From Tetrapyrgos nigripes (taxonomy: Eukaryota > Basidiomycota > Agaricomycetes > Agaricales > Campanellaceae), in contig JAACJM010000239.1 in NCBI GenBank assembly GCA_013368315.1, forward strand, positions 62,001-126,000: a DNA stretch of 64,000 bases, given 5' to 3'. The notes under the pieces were generated by a model. That model ran no database searches. It was not told the DNA's origin and saw nothing but the letters and a program-made list of their open reading frames with translations. Below are positions 48,001 through 57,982 of the stretch, in pieces. The translations under genes were made by a program, and so were the position numbers. Positions within the stretch are counted from its first letter, which is position 1. Every line of letters starts with the position of its first letter.

Positions 48001-50685
48001 TGTTTTTGATGTTTAGATGTACCATATCGGATTGGCATACCATCTGCAGTAATGGTAAATATCCTGAAAAAGTCCAGAAGATAGAAATACATACATGAAG
48101 CTACATCATGCAAATTGTGGTGATACTTTTCCACCTGAACTAGTCCTTCAAAACCTGCAACTAAATCATTGCTTTTCCCCGCAATTTGGTAGATGATGGG
48201 ATGCAGTGCCTCTTCACCATTTGTCGTACTTGGAAGTCTAGCAGCAAGATTTGGATCCATTGTTCTGCATGCAGGAAATATCATCCTGGCATGCTCTGGG
48301 GCTTGCCACCAATCAAGCCAAGGTGTTACTTTGGGCCATCTCTGACGAATTGTTGCAATTGTGGTCTTGTACTGGTCTTCATCGTTGGTTGTTCGGAGCA
48401 TTTGGCATAGTTCTTTGAAGGTGGCCTTGGTATCAGATGATACAACCTCTCCAATACGTGCGACACGAGTGACTGATTTATCATAATGATACTCGCAACC
48501 TTTTAACAAGGTTTGTGCAGCCTGCCGAAGCTCTTCAATAGACCGCCGTCCATTTTCAACCTGGAATAGGAAATCGCAAAATGCAATCACAAATCCCTGG
48601 CGCTGAGCATCACTAAAGTCCACGACCTGTGTTGGACTTCAGCTATCATACTATATTAAAATAGTGGATATCACTTACCATAGCAAACATTACATCTGTA
48701 ATCTCTATGTTCTTTGCTAATGCCCCCTCAGCAATACTCTGGAACACAGCAATGAAATGATATTTATAGTGCTCTGTTGTAGCACCATCTGCAAAGCTGA
48801 ACATTCCAGGAACCCAAAGATTGGCAACAGGGGAAAATGCGGAAGTGATGATCAGGATTGCATTTGGAGCAGACCAGAATTTATGTGCGCCATCAGTGAG
48901 AAGCCCCTCCAATGGTGCCAGACAAAGTGTGAGTGCATCTTTTGGCAGGAGCTGGTCTCGCTGCCAGTCTGTGTTGAAGGAAATGACAGTAATTGGTTCA
49001 AAACCAACAGTGCAGACATGCATATGAACATATCCTTCGTAGCGTTGCTTCCAGGCCTGGAACTGGGCAAGGAAAGTATGACCGTTTTCCAATTTCAAAG
49101 CACCTCGTATTTCACGCAAGCGGTATCTCCAAGATGCAGGGTTGTTTGCTGCATGAGCAATAGAAGCGGCTCCAGGCTTATATCCAGTTGCAGTCTTTTG
49201 GTCAACGAGAAGCTCCAGAGGTTTTTTGGTGGCATTGTTTTCAACAAGCTCTCCGATATTGGCTTCCTCTTTGGCAGTCAGATGTAGAACTCGGGAATGA
49301 CGGCTATGTGTATGGGGCAGCCCATTGATATATCTGTATCTTTGGGTGCTCCTTTCACCATCCACTCGTCCCCAGGTGATGATATATGCAATGGAAGGGC
49401 ACTTCACATGGGAAAGAGAGGCACCACATGAGCACTGGCAGTTTGTAAGCTGCCATGAGATATCCTTGTGTGTCTGTGGCCGTGTGATAACCTTGCAAGA
49501 TTCTTGAGTGCACTGAAACACCCCCAAGCATCTGCGCACACTCTCCCATCCACCTCCAACAGTATCAGCATCATAAGAACCTTTGCAGTTGCTTCCACCA
49601 CTATTTGAACAGGCCCAATGCACCATGAGTTTCTTGGTGGCTTCATATTGTGCATGAGTACAGTCAAGGGCAAAGACACCATTGGGCCAGCCGTTCCATT
49701 CCATGTGATCCAGAGAAGTGAACATAGCATCAGCATCTCGGTTTTGTCGACATTCACGAACAGGTTGTGGATTCAAAGGAACGAATGCAGTCAATTTTGC
49801 TGGGTTGGTGAGGTCAATTGGTGCCCATGTGAATGTTGGTCCTGATTTAGTAGCGATTGGGTTGTGCTGGACAACAGGTGGTATGTTTTGTTTGGGTGGC
49901 TGACCAACCATATCTCCTAAAATTTTTAGCATTCAAGTCTTTCCTGTCAAGGAGAAAATGACTACATACTATGTGGTGGGACTGTTTTTGGGGGCTCTCG
50001 TGATGCAGGATTGGTATTGGAACCTTGCACATTTACACTGTCTATATAACATATAATATGTGCAATGATCAGTGACTATTCAAATGGAAATTACTCTAGA
50101 TTGAGACATACGAGGCTCTGGAGGATTGATAATAGGCTTTTGTGAAATAATATTGGATGAATTTGGTGGATTAATAACTGGATTTTGAGAAATGGTGTGG
50201 ATTGTGCTTGGGTTGACAATGGGATTTTGAGTTGAGGTAAAAAGTCCTGATTTTACAACATGAGTGTATGATAACTTGATTATTTTGTACAGAAAATACA
50301 TACCTCGAGGATACAGTTGAAGCTGTACAACATCAGTATGCATGGCCTCTAAGGACAGCTTGATGGGCTGGGAATCTTGACTTGATTGTTGCAATGCATT
50401 GGCACTGACACTAGTAGGAACTAGTTCAAAAGCCACAAGTTTCCCTGATTATCCATAGTTATTTTTGTAGGCCAAAAGTTTTGATGTTTACAAACCATTT
50501 TGGTACATTGGTATCTTGTGCATTTGAGGGTGAAGAATATCATTATTAGCTAGAATTATTTAAGTAAGTCAATATATGAGTATAAATGTAATGTCATAGT
50601 TCTCACAAGAGTGTGTAGTATTACTGCTGTCACTGGTGAAATGTGTAGGCAGAGAAGATGACCCTGAGCGAGCTTCTATAACCAT
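45080..50685 (-). CDS. MULE transposase fused to C19-like and Ulp1-like peptidase domains
   Basis: A long multi-exon gene that can be threaded from the ATG at 50685 to the TGA at 45080-45082. Order: (1) a low-complexity N-terminus with NP-rich repeats; (2) a GCM/WRKY-type zinc finger, about 49640-49250, with spaced Cys and NGLPHTHSRHSR; (3) a MULE DDE core with Asp in LLTDGAHKF (48890), Asp in VVDFSDAQRQGF (48620) and Glu in TTNGEEALH (48215); (4) a C19/USP-like peptidase with Cys in NSCWLDASLHAL (47640) and His/Asp in THFICHSL..FTYDSM (46790); (5) a C48/Ulp1-like region with VDGHIIDAYF (46060) and DDHWIVGTADL (45800), but SGVYVIG where DCGVFV is expected (45465). It ends in a basic tail. Exon boundaries are inferred by eye. 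A nuclear role is expected. Confidence 0.82.
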
Positions 50686-51366
50686 GTTTGAATCTATTGG
50701 CGCACAGAGTCAAAAATTTTAACACATCTACATACCATTTTGTATACTCGCTCTCGGATCCCAGTCAGTCGCATTTAATATACGGCTCAGGTCCATATTG
50801 CGCACACAGAACCTGTAGACATTTGAATATACATAGATGTGTAAAGCTAAAGGTAACGCTAACTAGGACCTGCACAGTAGATTTTTGCAAAAGCGGCACA
50901 GACTTTGTCTTTTTCGGGGGGGCGAGTGAAAGCAGCACAACTACGTTTAAAAGCCTATTATATACTGCGGCTGAATGCCATCAATTTGGACGCTTAACGT
51001 AGCCCCGAATACGTTGCGCAGCGCAGAGAGAAACTGAAAATCAAAATCAAAATAACATAGGTTACTCCTGAGCATCGGGGGGTACAACGTCCGCATATTG
51101 ATTGGGCAAATTGAAATAATATTAGTACTTAAGGTCTACATACTTTCTACTACACTTAGAATACAACTTACCTATCCAGCCGCTATACGAAAACCACAAG
51201 GAGTTGCGATCGACGGCTCAAACAAGCTCAACGTGGCTCGAGACCGAAGATCGGCGGCGTGCCTGAGCTGGGGCTCGGCTAAATCTGATGACACATCGGT
51301 GGCACGCTGACACGGCACTGGCACGGTGGTGGCACGCTGGTGCGACACGGTAAATTCTCGCCCCCG
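50686..51366. other. right terminal region of the MULE
   Basis: Promoter side of the transposase gene and the right end of the element. GGCACG/CGTGCC words cluster at about 51225-51350. No gene. Confidence 0.6.
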
Positions 51367-51486
51367 ATCGTCGACAGATGCACTGGCTGCGCTCTCCAAG
51401 ATCTCGACCTTTCTCCCGCTGCATTCAACCAGCTTGCCGATCCTTCGGTTGGGAGGATTACTGGTGTTACCTGGGATTTCGTTTAA

Positions 51487-52110
51487 ATGTTAAATGAAGA
51501 TTTCCATCTCTCCTGTCTTTCCTTCTTCTCTGCGAGGAATCTCGTGCGTAGCCGTACATAATGTCATATGCATACTGTATACCACTATCCTTCTAATTCG
51601 CGATCAAGTTTCGACTTACCGTTCAGATCCGGGTATATCACAGCCGTCAATGAAAACGAACGCGTGTCAGTCAATCTTCTGCTGCTCTCTCTCTCTACTG
51701 AAGTCTACTCTATCATCAATATATATCCAATCATTGTCACGGTCATGGACCCACATTTACGAATCACGATGTGGTCAAAAAATACGACTGTACGACAATA
51801 TCGTTTTGCTTTCAAAATTAGCATATATATAGTTTGAATACTCTAATGTATTTGAAGCAGGATTAATTTGAACGATTGCTGCGAACGTTCAGCGTTGGCC
51901 ATGTATGTCACCTAATTCTAAATGAAGCTGGCTGTTCCTCAGAGTCGATCGAGCAAGTTGCACATGATTCGTCCAAGTCTGCGCCAGAATATCAAGAATC
52001 CCGTTGGCCACAGTGGCAGCGGAGTCAGGATACTCACTCACTCTTGAGGAATCTGAAAATTACTTACTACAAAATTATCACTGAACTGAATGAAGTGCAA
52101 ACTGCCAGGT
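51487..52110. other. intergenic, no gene recognised
   Basis: The first 120 bp belong to inverted duplication D. The rest has no supported coding region. Confidence 0.45.
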
Positions 52111-52111
52111 C

Positions 52112-53110
52112 ATGAACTTACCAGATGTATCATGTCTTACGCTGGGAGGGATAGATACAGAGGCCAGAGGCCATGACTCTTCCCATCGTGTTTTCGCTTT
52201 TTCTACTGCAAGAACTCTACCAACTGACACGTCCATCGATTCCACAGCTCCAGAAAAATCTTGGCCTTCCGCGTCCTCGCATCGCAAAACTAAATCCTCG
52301 CCACCAGTATCATCTATACCGCCAATTGGGGAACCCACACCACCGACACACGCACAGCCGACTTATACCCTCTTCCCGAACACGGAATAACCGGTATGCG
52401 AGTCCTCACCTCACTTATTGGCAATCCCAACCCCAGAGTCAGAGCCAGAGTAGTCAGGGCATTTCCACCTCCTATTTCCATCTACATCAGGACCGGTACC
52501 CGAGCAAGCCAATTTAATCCAATGGTGCTCCCAAATGGGCAACGTCGTAGCTTTGCGATTGGAGAGTGGAAATATAAGTACCACGGATTGGCTCATACGT
52601 CAATCGACGCACTACAGCGATCCCGTGGGTACGCGGCGAGTCATCGCAGGTGTCCATCGAGCGTTGATTTACATCGTACCCGAAGACGATAAACCGGCGA
52701 ACCCAATCTACTTGGCCTAAGGCGGTATTGTAACCCACTTATTCCCGGAGCTATATATCTCCACCTTCCTTATGGACTCCCACATCCGTATGATACCACT
52801 GAGGAGGTGATAGAAAAGAGGTATCCAAGACCGACAAATTTGTATTGCAGTTTCGAGGTGGACTCGCCGTATTTCAAGGAGCAGGGGTTTACGGCTATTG
52901 CGTGGAATGAGAGTATTGGGAGGGTATGCATAGCTACGCCTAAGGATATGCATATTTTGTTGGGTGTTGGGATGTTGGAAAGTCGAAGAACAACAAGAAG
53001 GTCGCCAAGAGGACGTTGGACAAGTTCGGTCTCTTCTTCAGGAAATGGCTGCAGATTCGTTGATAGATTAGACCCCTCCTTGGTATCTCTTGTCACGGAC
53101 CTTACTGTGT
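52112..53110 (+). pseudogene. degraded coding region, possible F-box-type protein C-terminus
   Basis: Several plus-strand stretches look protein-like but lie in different frames. They are a Ser/Pro-rich stretch (52150-52390), VVALRLESGNISTTDW (about 52540), and YLHLPYGLPHPYDTTEEVIE followed by FEVDSPYFKEQGFTAIAWNESIGRVCIAT (52750-52940). The last block resembles C-termini of basidiomycete F-box proteins of unknown substrate, from memory of such families rather than a search. Stops and shifts between the blocks cannot all be explained by introns, so this is probably a decaying gene. Neighbouring sequence gives no functional clue. Confidence 0.35.
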
Positions 53111-53159
53111 ATCATTCATTGCACTTGCTCTCGTTTCTCGCAATTGGCTAGTATCGTAA

Positions 53160-53984
53160 CTTATCTGTAATACCTGTTGTACATCTCAGTACTCAATCGT
53201 TCCAGATGCCGACTCAGCGGACAGTGCATACCCTGATGTAAACCAACAGACGGCGAGGAGACTTGAGCTACCGAACTCCTGGCCAGCGCTTAATTTCAAA
53301 CATCTTGCCTATGTCCGGCAAAGCGGAAAGCGGAAGTAATTAACATGTTGCTTGCGAGTACCTGCGAATGCCTGCAGGTGCCTGTGGCTTTGGGAAAGGG
53401 AATCCGGATCAGAAACCGACGGACGGAGGTCGGGAAACTGGCTAACGGCAAAGGCGCCAAGAAAACGCCATATAGCGCTTAGGATGAAGGTGGGTTGTTG
53501 GTCCTTTGAAAAGAGCTTGATAGGGAATAGTCTGAAGGGTACCCAAAATGGTGGTCAGAGGGCGTGCTATAGCATGTAGGAACAAGCAATGTCTCAGAAG
53601 CACGCTGCAGACGAAGAAAAAGTGATGAGGTTTCTTGGCTATATTGGAGGATAAGACGGGATTTGGGAGAGAGCTACAACCAGTCATTGGTAATGGCAAG
53701 GTAGGGTAAATGCGAAGAGATCAGAGTAAGTCGAGAGTAAGTAAAAAAGCGCCAATTACAGGACGAAAATACAAGAATTCCGCGGGATGAGGTGAAGAAT
53801 AGGGGACAGAGGTTGAGTAGGATTTAGATGATGGGTATAACGTAGGGAGAAGGGGTGAAGGCGGGAGGTAGGTGGAGAAACCAGAGCTGGATAATGGTGT
53901 ACAAGGAGGATATGGATACAAGTGAGGTCTTCGGGGCAATTACATGCGTGCGTATATATAGCAGCGTACACGCTAGATTACAAG
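53160..53984. other. intergenic, 3' side of APC11
   Basis: No gene recognised. Purine-rich on the plus strand near 53600-53900. Confidence 0.45.
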
Positions 53985-54402
53985 CTATGAATGAGTTTTG
54001 GCGACTTTCCGCTCGGCAGTCACTAAAAGAAGAAAGGAGAAGTGAGAAGACGATCCTTCTGGGATAGTAAACCACGCACCCCATGTTCTGCGATCCATAG
54101 GACACTGCTGCTTCGATGCTGCAGTCCCAATCCACTTCAGCAAACAATGCATATGAAAGACATGGCTACATTCTCCCCATACTAAATGGGAGCAGTCACA
54201 TCAGAACTATTGAATGAACGGAATTGAGACAGTACTCACTCAGCGGACAATCATCACCAGGAACTTTACATGCAGGACAACAACCTTCGTATGCCACTCG
54301 ACATATACCACAGACGTCGTCTCCATCCCCAGAGTCGTCTTCGTTGCCTGTATCCCAGCGCCATTGCGCAACGGCGTGCCAATGCTTGACGGTGACTTTC
54401 AT
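53985..54402 (-). CDS. APC11: anaphase-promoting complex subunit 11 (RING-H2)
   Basis: The catalytic RING subunit of the APC/C ubiquitin ligase, which recruits the E2 and drives the metaphase-anaphase and mitotic-exit steps in the nucleus. Three exons, 54402-54240, 54181-54080 and 54022-53985, give 100 residues, close to the 84-165 of known APC11. The start MKVTVKHWHAVAQWRWD is the family signature. Zinc ligands are seen in VCGICRVAYEGCCPACKVPG, DDCPL, WGECSHVFHMHCLLKW and QQCPMDRRTW. A short acidic insert (EDDSGDGDD) precedes the first CGIC. Splice sites are consensus GTGAGT/TAG and GTGCGT/TAG. It is divergent from the HAUS1-like gene, with about 340 bp between starts. No damage is seen. Confidence 0.96.
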
Positions 54403-54743
54403 TCTGTTCTGCTATAGGCGTTCCTTTGGACGAGTAAGACGTAATGCAGTCGTCGTCGTATGCGAGTTAGGGTGGTTTGGGTGAGACAGGGAGCAAGTTC
54501 TAGGTACTTTCAAGCAGCGACTGCAAGGGGTAGATGGTAGTTCGAGTGCAAGAGGGAATCAACAAAGTGGTGGTTGAAAAAGAGGTTTGGGGTCACGTGT
54601 ACGTGACGCGTCGCGGAAAAAAATTGGTCGTGACTTGAGGTTTTGCTCCTCGGAGCGGTTCAACCGTGCCGGTTGTCCTTCTTGCTTCTTACCATTGCCG
54701 TCCCGGTCGCAACAGCAGATAAATTCCGAAAAAAAAACTGCTA

Positions 54744-55626
54744 TGGAGGTGAAAAAGCAAGATTTTCTACAAGATTCTAGCAAAGAGGAGGCTGACGAAG
54801 CAGTTGGTCAGTCTCCACTTTCTCCGTATTTCTAGAAAGCTCATGAGCGGCGTCAAGGGCTACGGTACCTCGGCAACTTGGCCCTCTCTCCTGAAGCCGA
54901 GGAAAGGTTACAAGCTCTGGTAGAAGCTGCAGATGCCCTTGGAACAAATGATGTCTCGTTTTCCGCGTATGCCATTCTGTTCCTAAGCGAAAGGAATTGA
55001 CTTGCTGACCATTTTGGAGTCTATCGGAGTCGATACTTCATCTCTCTGAGCGAAGGCTTGCCGCAGAGAAGTCACTCAACCAAGCATCCTTCGTCGAAGG
55101 AGAACTGCGTAGACATCTTGCGACTGTTAGATATGAAAGAGACCTAATACGCAAGTGTGTACTCTGTCCAAAATCCTTTTGATTTTCATTCACAGTGATT
55201 CAGGTGGAAGCTAGAACTCGAACCCTCAAGTCAAACCACCGAATCCGATTCTACAGAAGCGCTCGAACAACGGAAACAAGCCCTTCTCAAGAAAGCTAGA
55301 GAATATCGAAACGAATTGGAGGATATCCAGAGCAATGGAGTGGAGGAGCCTGAAGTCACTGTAACGGATTTGGTCGAGCAGCGGGAAAGGATAAAAACTC
55401 TAGAGAACAGGATTAGAGAGAAGAGAGCGAAGATCAAAGTGTTCAAAGGTTTACCTCCCGTGCGTCGTTTTAAATCTATCCTGTATTCCGTTACGTTGAC
55501 GGCCTTGTATGCATGCAGAATTTGGAGCTAGCAAGACAAGAACTCTGGAACGCAAGAGAGAAACAGATGAAGCTTATTGATATTCGGGAGAAGTTACTCG
55601 TGAATATGGTCAAGGATGTAACATGA
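54744..55626 (+). CDS. HAUS augmin-like complex subunit 1-like coiled-coil protein
   Basis: A predicted coiled-coil subunit of the augmin complex, which recruits gamma-tubulin to existing spindle microtubules. Best exon set: 54744-54804 (uncertain), 54836-54966, 55020-55154, 55204-55459, 55519-55626, about 230 residues. It has heptad-rich helices throughout (SERLAAEKSLNQASFVEGEL, EQRERIKTLENRIREKRAKI). The C-terminus reads KVFKGLPPNLELARQELWNA, matching the LPP..LA...L..A pattern at the end of HAUS1. That pattern is the main basis for the name. The 5' exon and the very short first intron are weak, so the true start may differ. It is head to head with APC11, suggesting a shared promoter for two mitotic genes. 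Confidence 0.68.
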
Positions 55627-55864
55627 GTTGTTCGACAAATACATTCATCCTTATTGACATGCTCACAAGACTCAATTGAGTATCTACAGCTAATATGAAG
55701 CAGAGCTCTTTTTGCCATTGGCTTCGGTGCACAGGTTTTCGCAGTGCAGTTATTTAATCTGAGCACTGTTGGCGTTCTCTCTGGTCTTTTCCCCTTTGAC
55801 TGCGTCTCGTCGAACTTGCGAAAGATCCTGATATCTTTCCCTCAGCCAACTCCATAAAACCTCC

Positions 55865-57982
55865 GTGTTACTCAGGGAGAAGTGTCTTCAGCGAACGCTT
55901 CTCCCATCTATATCCGTGTTCTTCGTGCTCTCGAGCTCGACCTCCTAGTCTCACTGCCACGGTTTGGGTGGCGGTAGTCCTAGACTATATTGGAATTAAT
56001 CACTCCCGGCTTTCATTCGGGTCCATCCCTCATATCGATAACTCTCAGAAAACATCTAAAGCAGACTCGGAAAGCATATAAATCGCTTTCCTCTTCATCG
56101 GCTCGCAAGTACGGATCACGCCTGATGTGAGTACGCAACAGTGATCGAGTCATTTTGAGGACTTCTTCAAACTGATCTTTTCTTCTTCGTATACGTACGC
56201 CGTAGTTCTCGCGACCCAAGCTTGCTCGAATCATCACTTTTTACCAAATCCCTGGCAGAATCCAGTCATATCTTCCAGTATGCCCGCCATTCGCGATTGA
56301 TGAACTTGGAAGTTCTCAAGGACTTCACCTTCACTCAGTTATACACCTACGCTGTTATCATTGTCTTCTTTGTCTCGCTATTCTCCGGCGATTCATTGGT
56401 TGCACACTTCTCGTATTTCATATTGAGTCTCTCCTGGCTATCTTTACGATGCCGACTCCAAGTCTTTTCGTACTCGAAGTCTCGATCATCAAGTATTCAC
56501 AATGCGGACACTCAGAATAATCTTCCAGAAACTTTGAGCCCGCTAGTAGTCGAGGGAGGTGAAAACGTGAGTCTGTCTATTTATTGTAACCCACATCTTT
56601 ATCATTTGCACACGATTAACGGGCTTTCCTACCAGGTCACAGACGTTTTTAGCTGTTTTTACCTCAGAATCGAAGTCTCCAGCCAAGCCGAGGATGATAC
56701 TTCATCACTCGAAGCTATACACCATCATCTTTCCCCCATCATCAATAAAGACAATGCAAGCCTTGGACCCTCTGCCAGTGCGTCAGTGTGTGAAGCCATT
56801 CGCAATGTCAATGTGCGGGCTATACCACTCACATCGCAGGGGCCCGAAGCGGCATCTCTGCTCGTTTTTCCGCTGCTCCTCCTACGGCCACAACTTGAAC
56901 CTCCACTATCACGATTCTTCTCGTCAACTTCGAACAAACAGGAGCATCTGTCGAGACGATGTAAACCTTTGCTTGTCTTACGTCAATCAGGTCCTCTAAA
57001 CAGACTCACGCGTCCTCCAACGAAATGGACGCTCGAGCCAAGGACTACTACTTGGCTCCACCGCCAGGACCACTGGCTGCATCATGACTGGGGCTGGCTC
57101 ATTGAGCTTGAAAAACGGCTCCGAGTCCAGTCAGGATCAGGCTCAAGAGCTACTACGCAGTCATCGAGTTCATATCATCTATATCCATATCCACCGTCAC
57201 GGTCGTTCTCTTCTTCGGCTACCAGTGACACTGACTCTACCGGAGCATTCAACAACGCATCCGGTTTCGGAATACACAACTCCTCCTTTGTGGTTTGTCA
57301 AAATAATTATATGCAGCTGCCTGGGGGATATCAACTCCAGGGTCCCGGTTTCCCCAACGGTACTGGTTCTGGAGCAGGGGCAGATGAGTTAATTAGTCGG
57401 ATGGAAAGGCTTATTGAGAAGCAACTTGATAGGAGGTTAATGGAGATTAATGTAAGCTTTGAACTGGTGCTTTGATACGTCCAGATTGAATTCTAACGTT
57501 GTTCCCCCAGGAGGCAAACCAGCGGAAAGAATTAGCGTTCAAGAAATCGATTGAGGTCGGAACTTTTTCAGCATTTTATTCTGCTCCTTGTCATGGTCGA
57601 GCTGAAGGCTGAAACGACTTTGTCATACAGGAACTACTCAGTCGTATCGAAAGCCGTTTACCTCCCGAGCCTGAGCCACCTCCAAGTCCTGATTTCTTCA
57701 ATAGTATCGAGGTACGTCGACAGTGCTTACATGTCCCCATTCTTCGTAGACTATTGAGATTAATATTGACTTTTGATTTCGGATTTACAGCAAAGGCTTC
57801 AACGCCTTGAAAAGTGCCTGCGTAGTACTACTCATCCTCCTCGTGCTCAACCAAATGGACCCCCAGATGATGATACCATTTTCGATTATAAATCCCCGTT
57901 TTCTTTAACAGTGACTATTTTCTTAGTGATCGCGACGTTGGTTTTTCCTCTTTTGTTTTTCCAATTATTCTGTAATATCTGA
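55865..57982 (+). CDS. hypothetical coiled-coil membrane protein, multi-exon
   Basis: Not recognised. Upstream exons read ANASPIYIRVLRALELDLLV (about 55890-55960) and LITPGFHSGPSLISITLRKH (about 55990-56127). The latter joins in frame, across a GTGAGT..TAG intron, to SRDPSLLESSLFTKSLAESS and onward. A first membrane segment (YTYAVIIVFFVSLF) lies near 56340-56385. The centre, to about 57450, is Ser-rich and its splicing is unclear. Short exons at about 57511-57556, 57631-57712 and 57791-57982 give a coiled coil (RMERLIEKQLDRRLMEINEA, LLSRIESRLP, QRLQRLEKCL). A final hydrophobic segment (VTIFLVIATLVFPLLFFQLF) lies three residues before the stop. The protein is probably membrane-anchored at its C-terminus. 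The start codon was not found. Confidence 0.55.

Larger units (their letters stand above)
42920..51366. mobile_element. 8.45-kb Mutator-like element (MULE) with two genes
   Basis: Perfect 9-bp target duplications ATCGTCGAC lie at 42911-42919 and 51367-51375, the length typical of Mutator. The ends begin CGGTATGTAG (left) and CGGGGGCGAG (right, inverted), then share AGAATTTACCGTGTCG. Subterminal zones at 43140-43265 and about 51225-51350 are dense in GTGCC/GGCACG words. Inside are a KOW-protein gene (43441-44443, +) and a large transposase-peptidase gene (45080-50685, -), convergent. The element sits in exon 5 of DPBB copy D. Its intact genes and perfect target duplication suggest a fairly recent arrival. 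Confidence 0.93.
42270..51486 (+). pseudogene. secreted DPBB protein, copy D, disrupted by a MULE
   Basis: The ATG at 42270 opens the same plan as copies A-C: a signal peptide (AMTAQAAP), LMRR, GDATFYTPGLGACG, NPNLNPLCG and the first part of exon 5 (GGKTIQVTIVD). Exon 5 stops at 42919. After 8447 bp of element plus a 9-bp duplicated target it resumes at 51376 and ends DLSPAAFNQLADPSVG..GVTWDFV with TAA at 51484-51486. The frame on either side of the insertion is undamaged, so the insertion is the only lesion seen. As it stands the gene cannot make the last third of the barrel, including the Asp motif. Its intact sister is copy C. Confidence 0.92.
41605..51606. repeat. inverted duplication D, arm 2 (split by the MULE)
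   Basis: 41605-42919 and 51367-51606 are together the reverse complement of 9575-11123. Removing 42920-51375 makes the two arms collinear across the gene and its 3' flank (GCGAGGAATCTCG, TATACCACTATCC). Confidence 0.85.

Noticed and set aside
48757..49287. Plus-strand frame of 176 codons inside the MULE
   Set aside because: Antisense shadow of the transposase DDE exon; no motif of its own.
54590..54680. GTGACGCGTCGCGG stretch resembling the nested MITE motif
   Set aside because: No matching inverted end could be found around it; similarity is limited to a few bases.
56013..56237. Minus-strand Arg/Glu-rich frame
   Set aside because: The opposite strand has a spliceable exon pair (LRKHLKQTRKAYKSL joined in frame to SRDPSLLES), so this is more likely its shadow.
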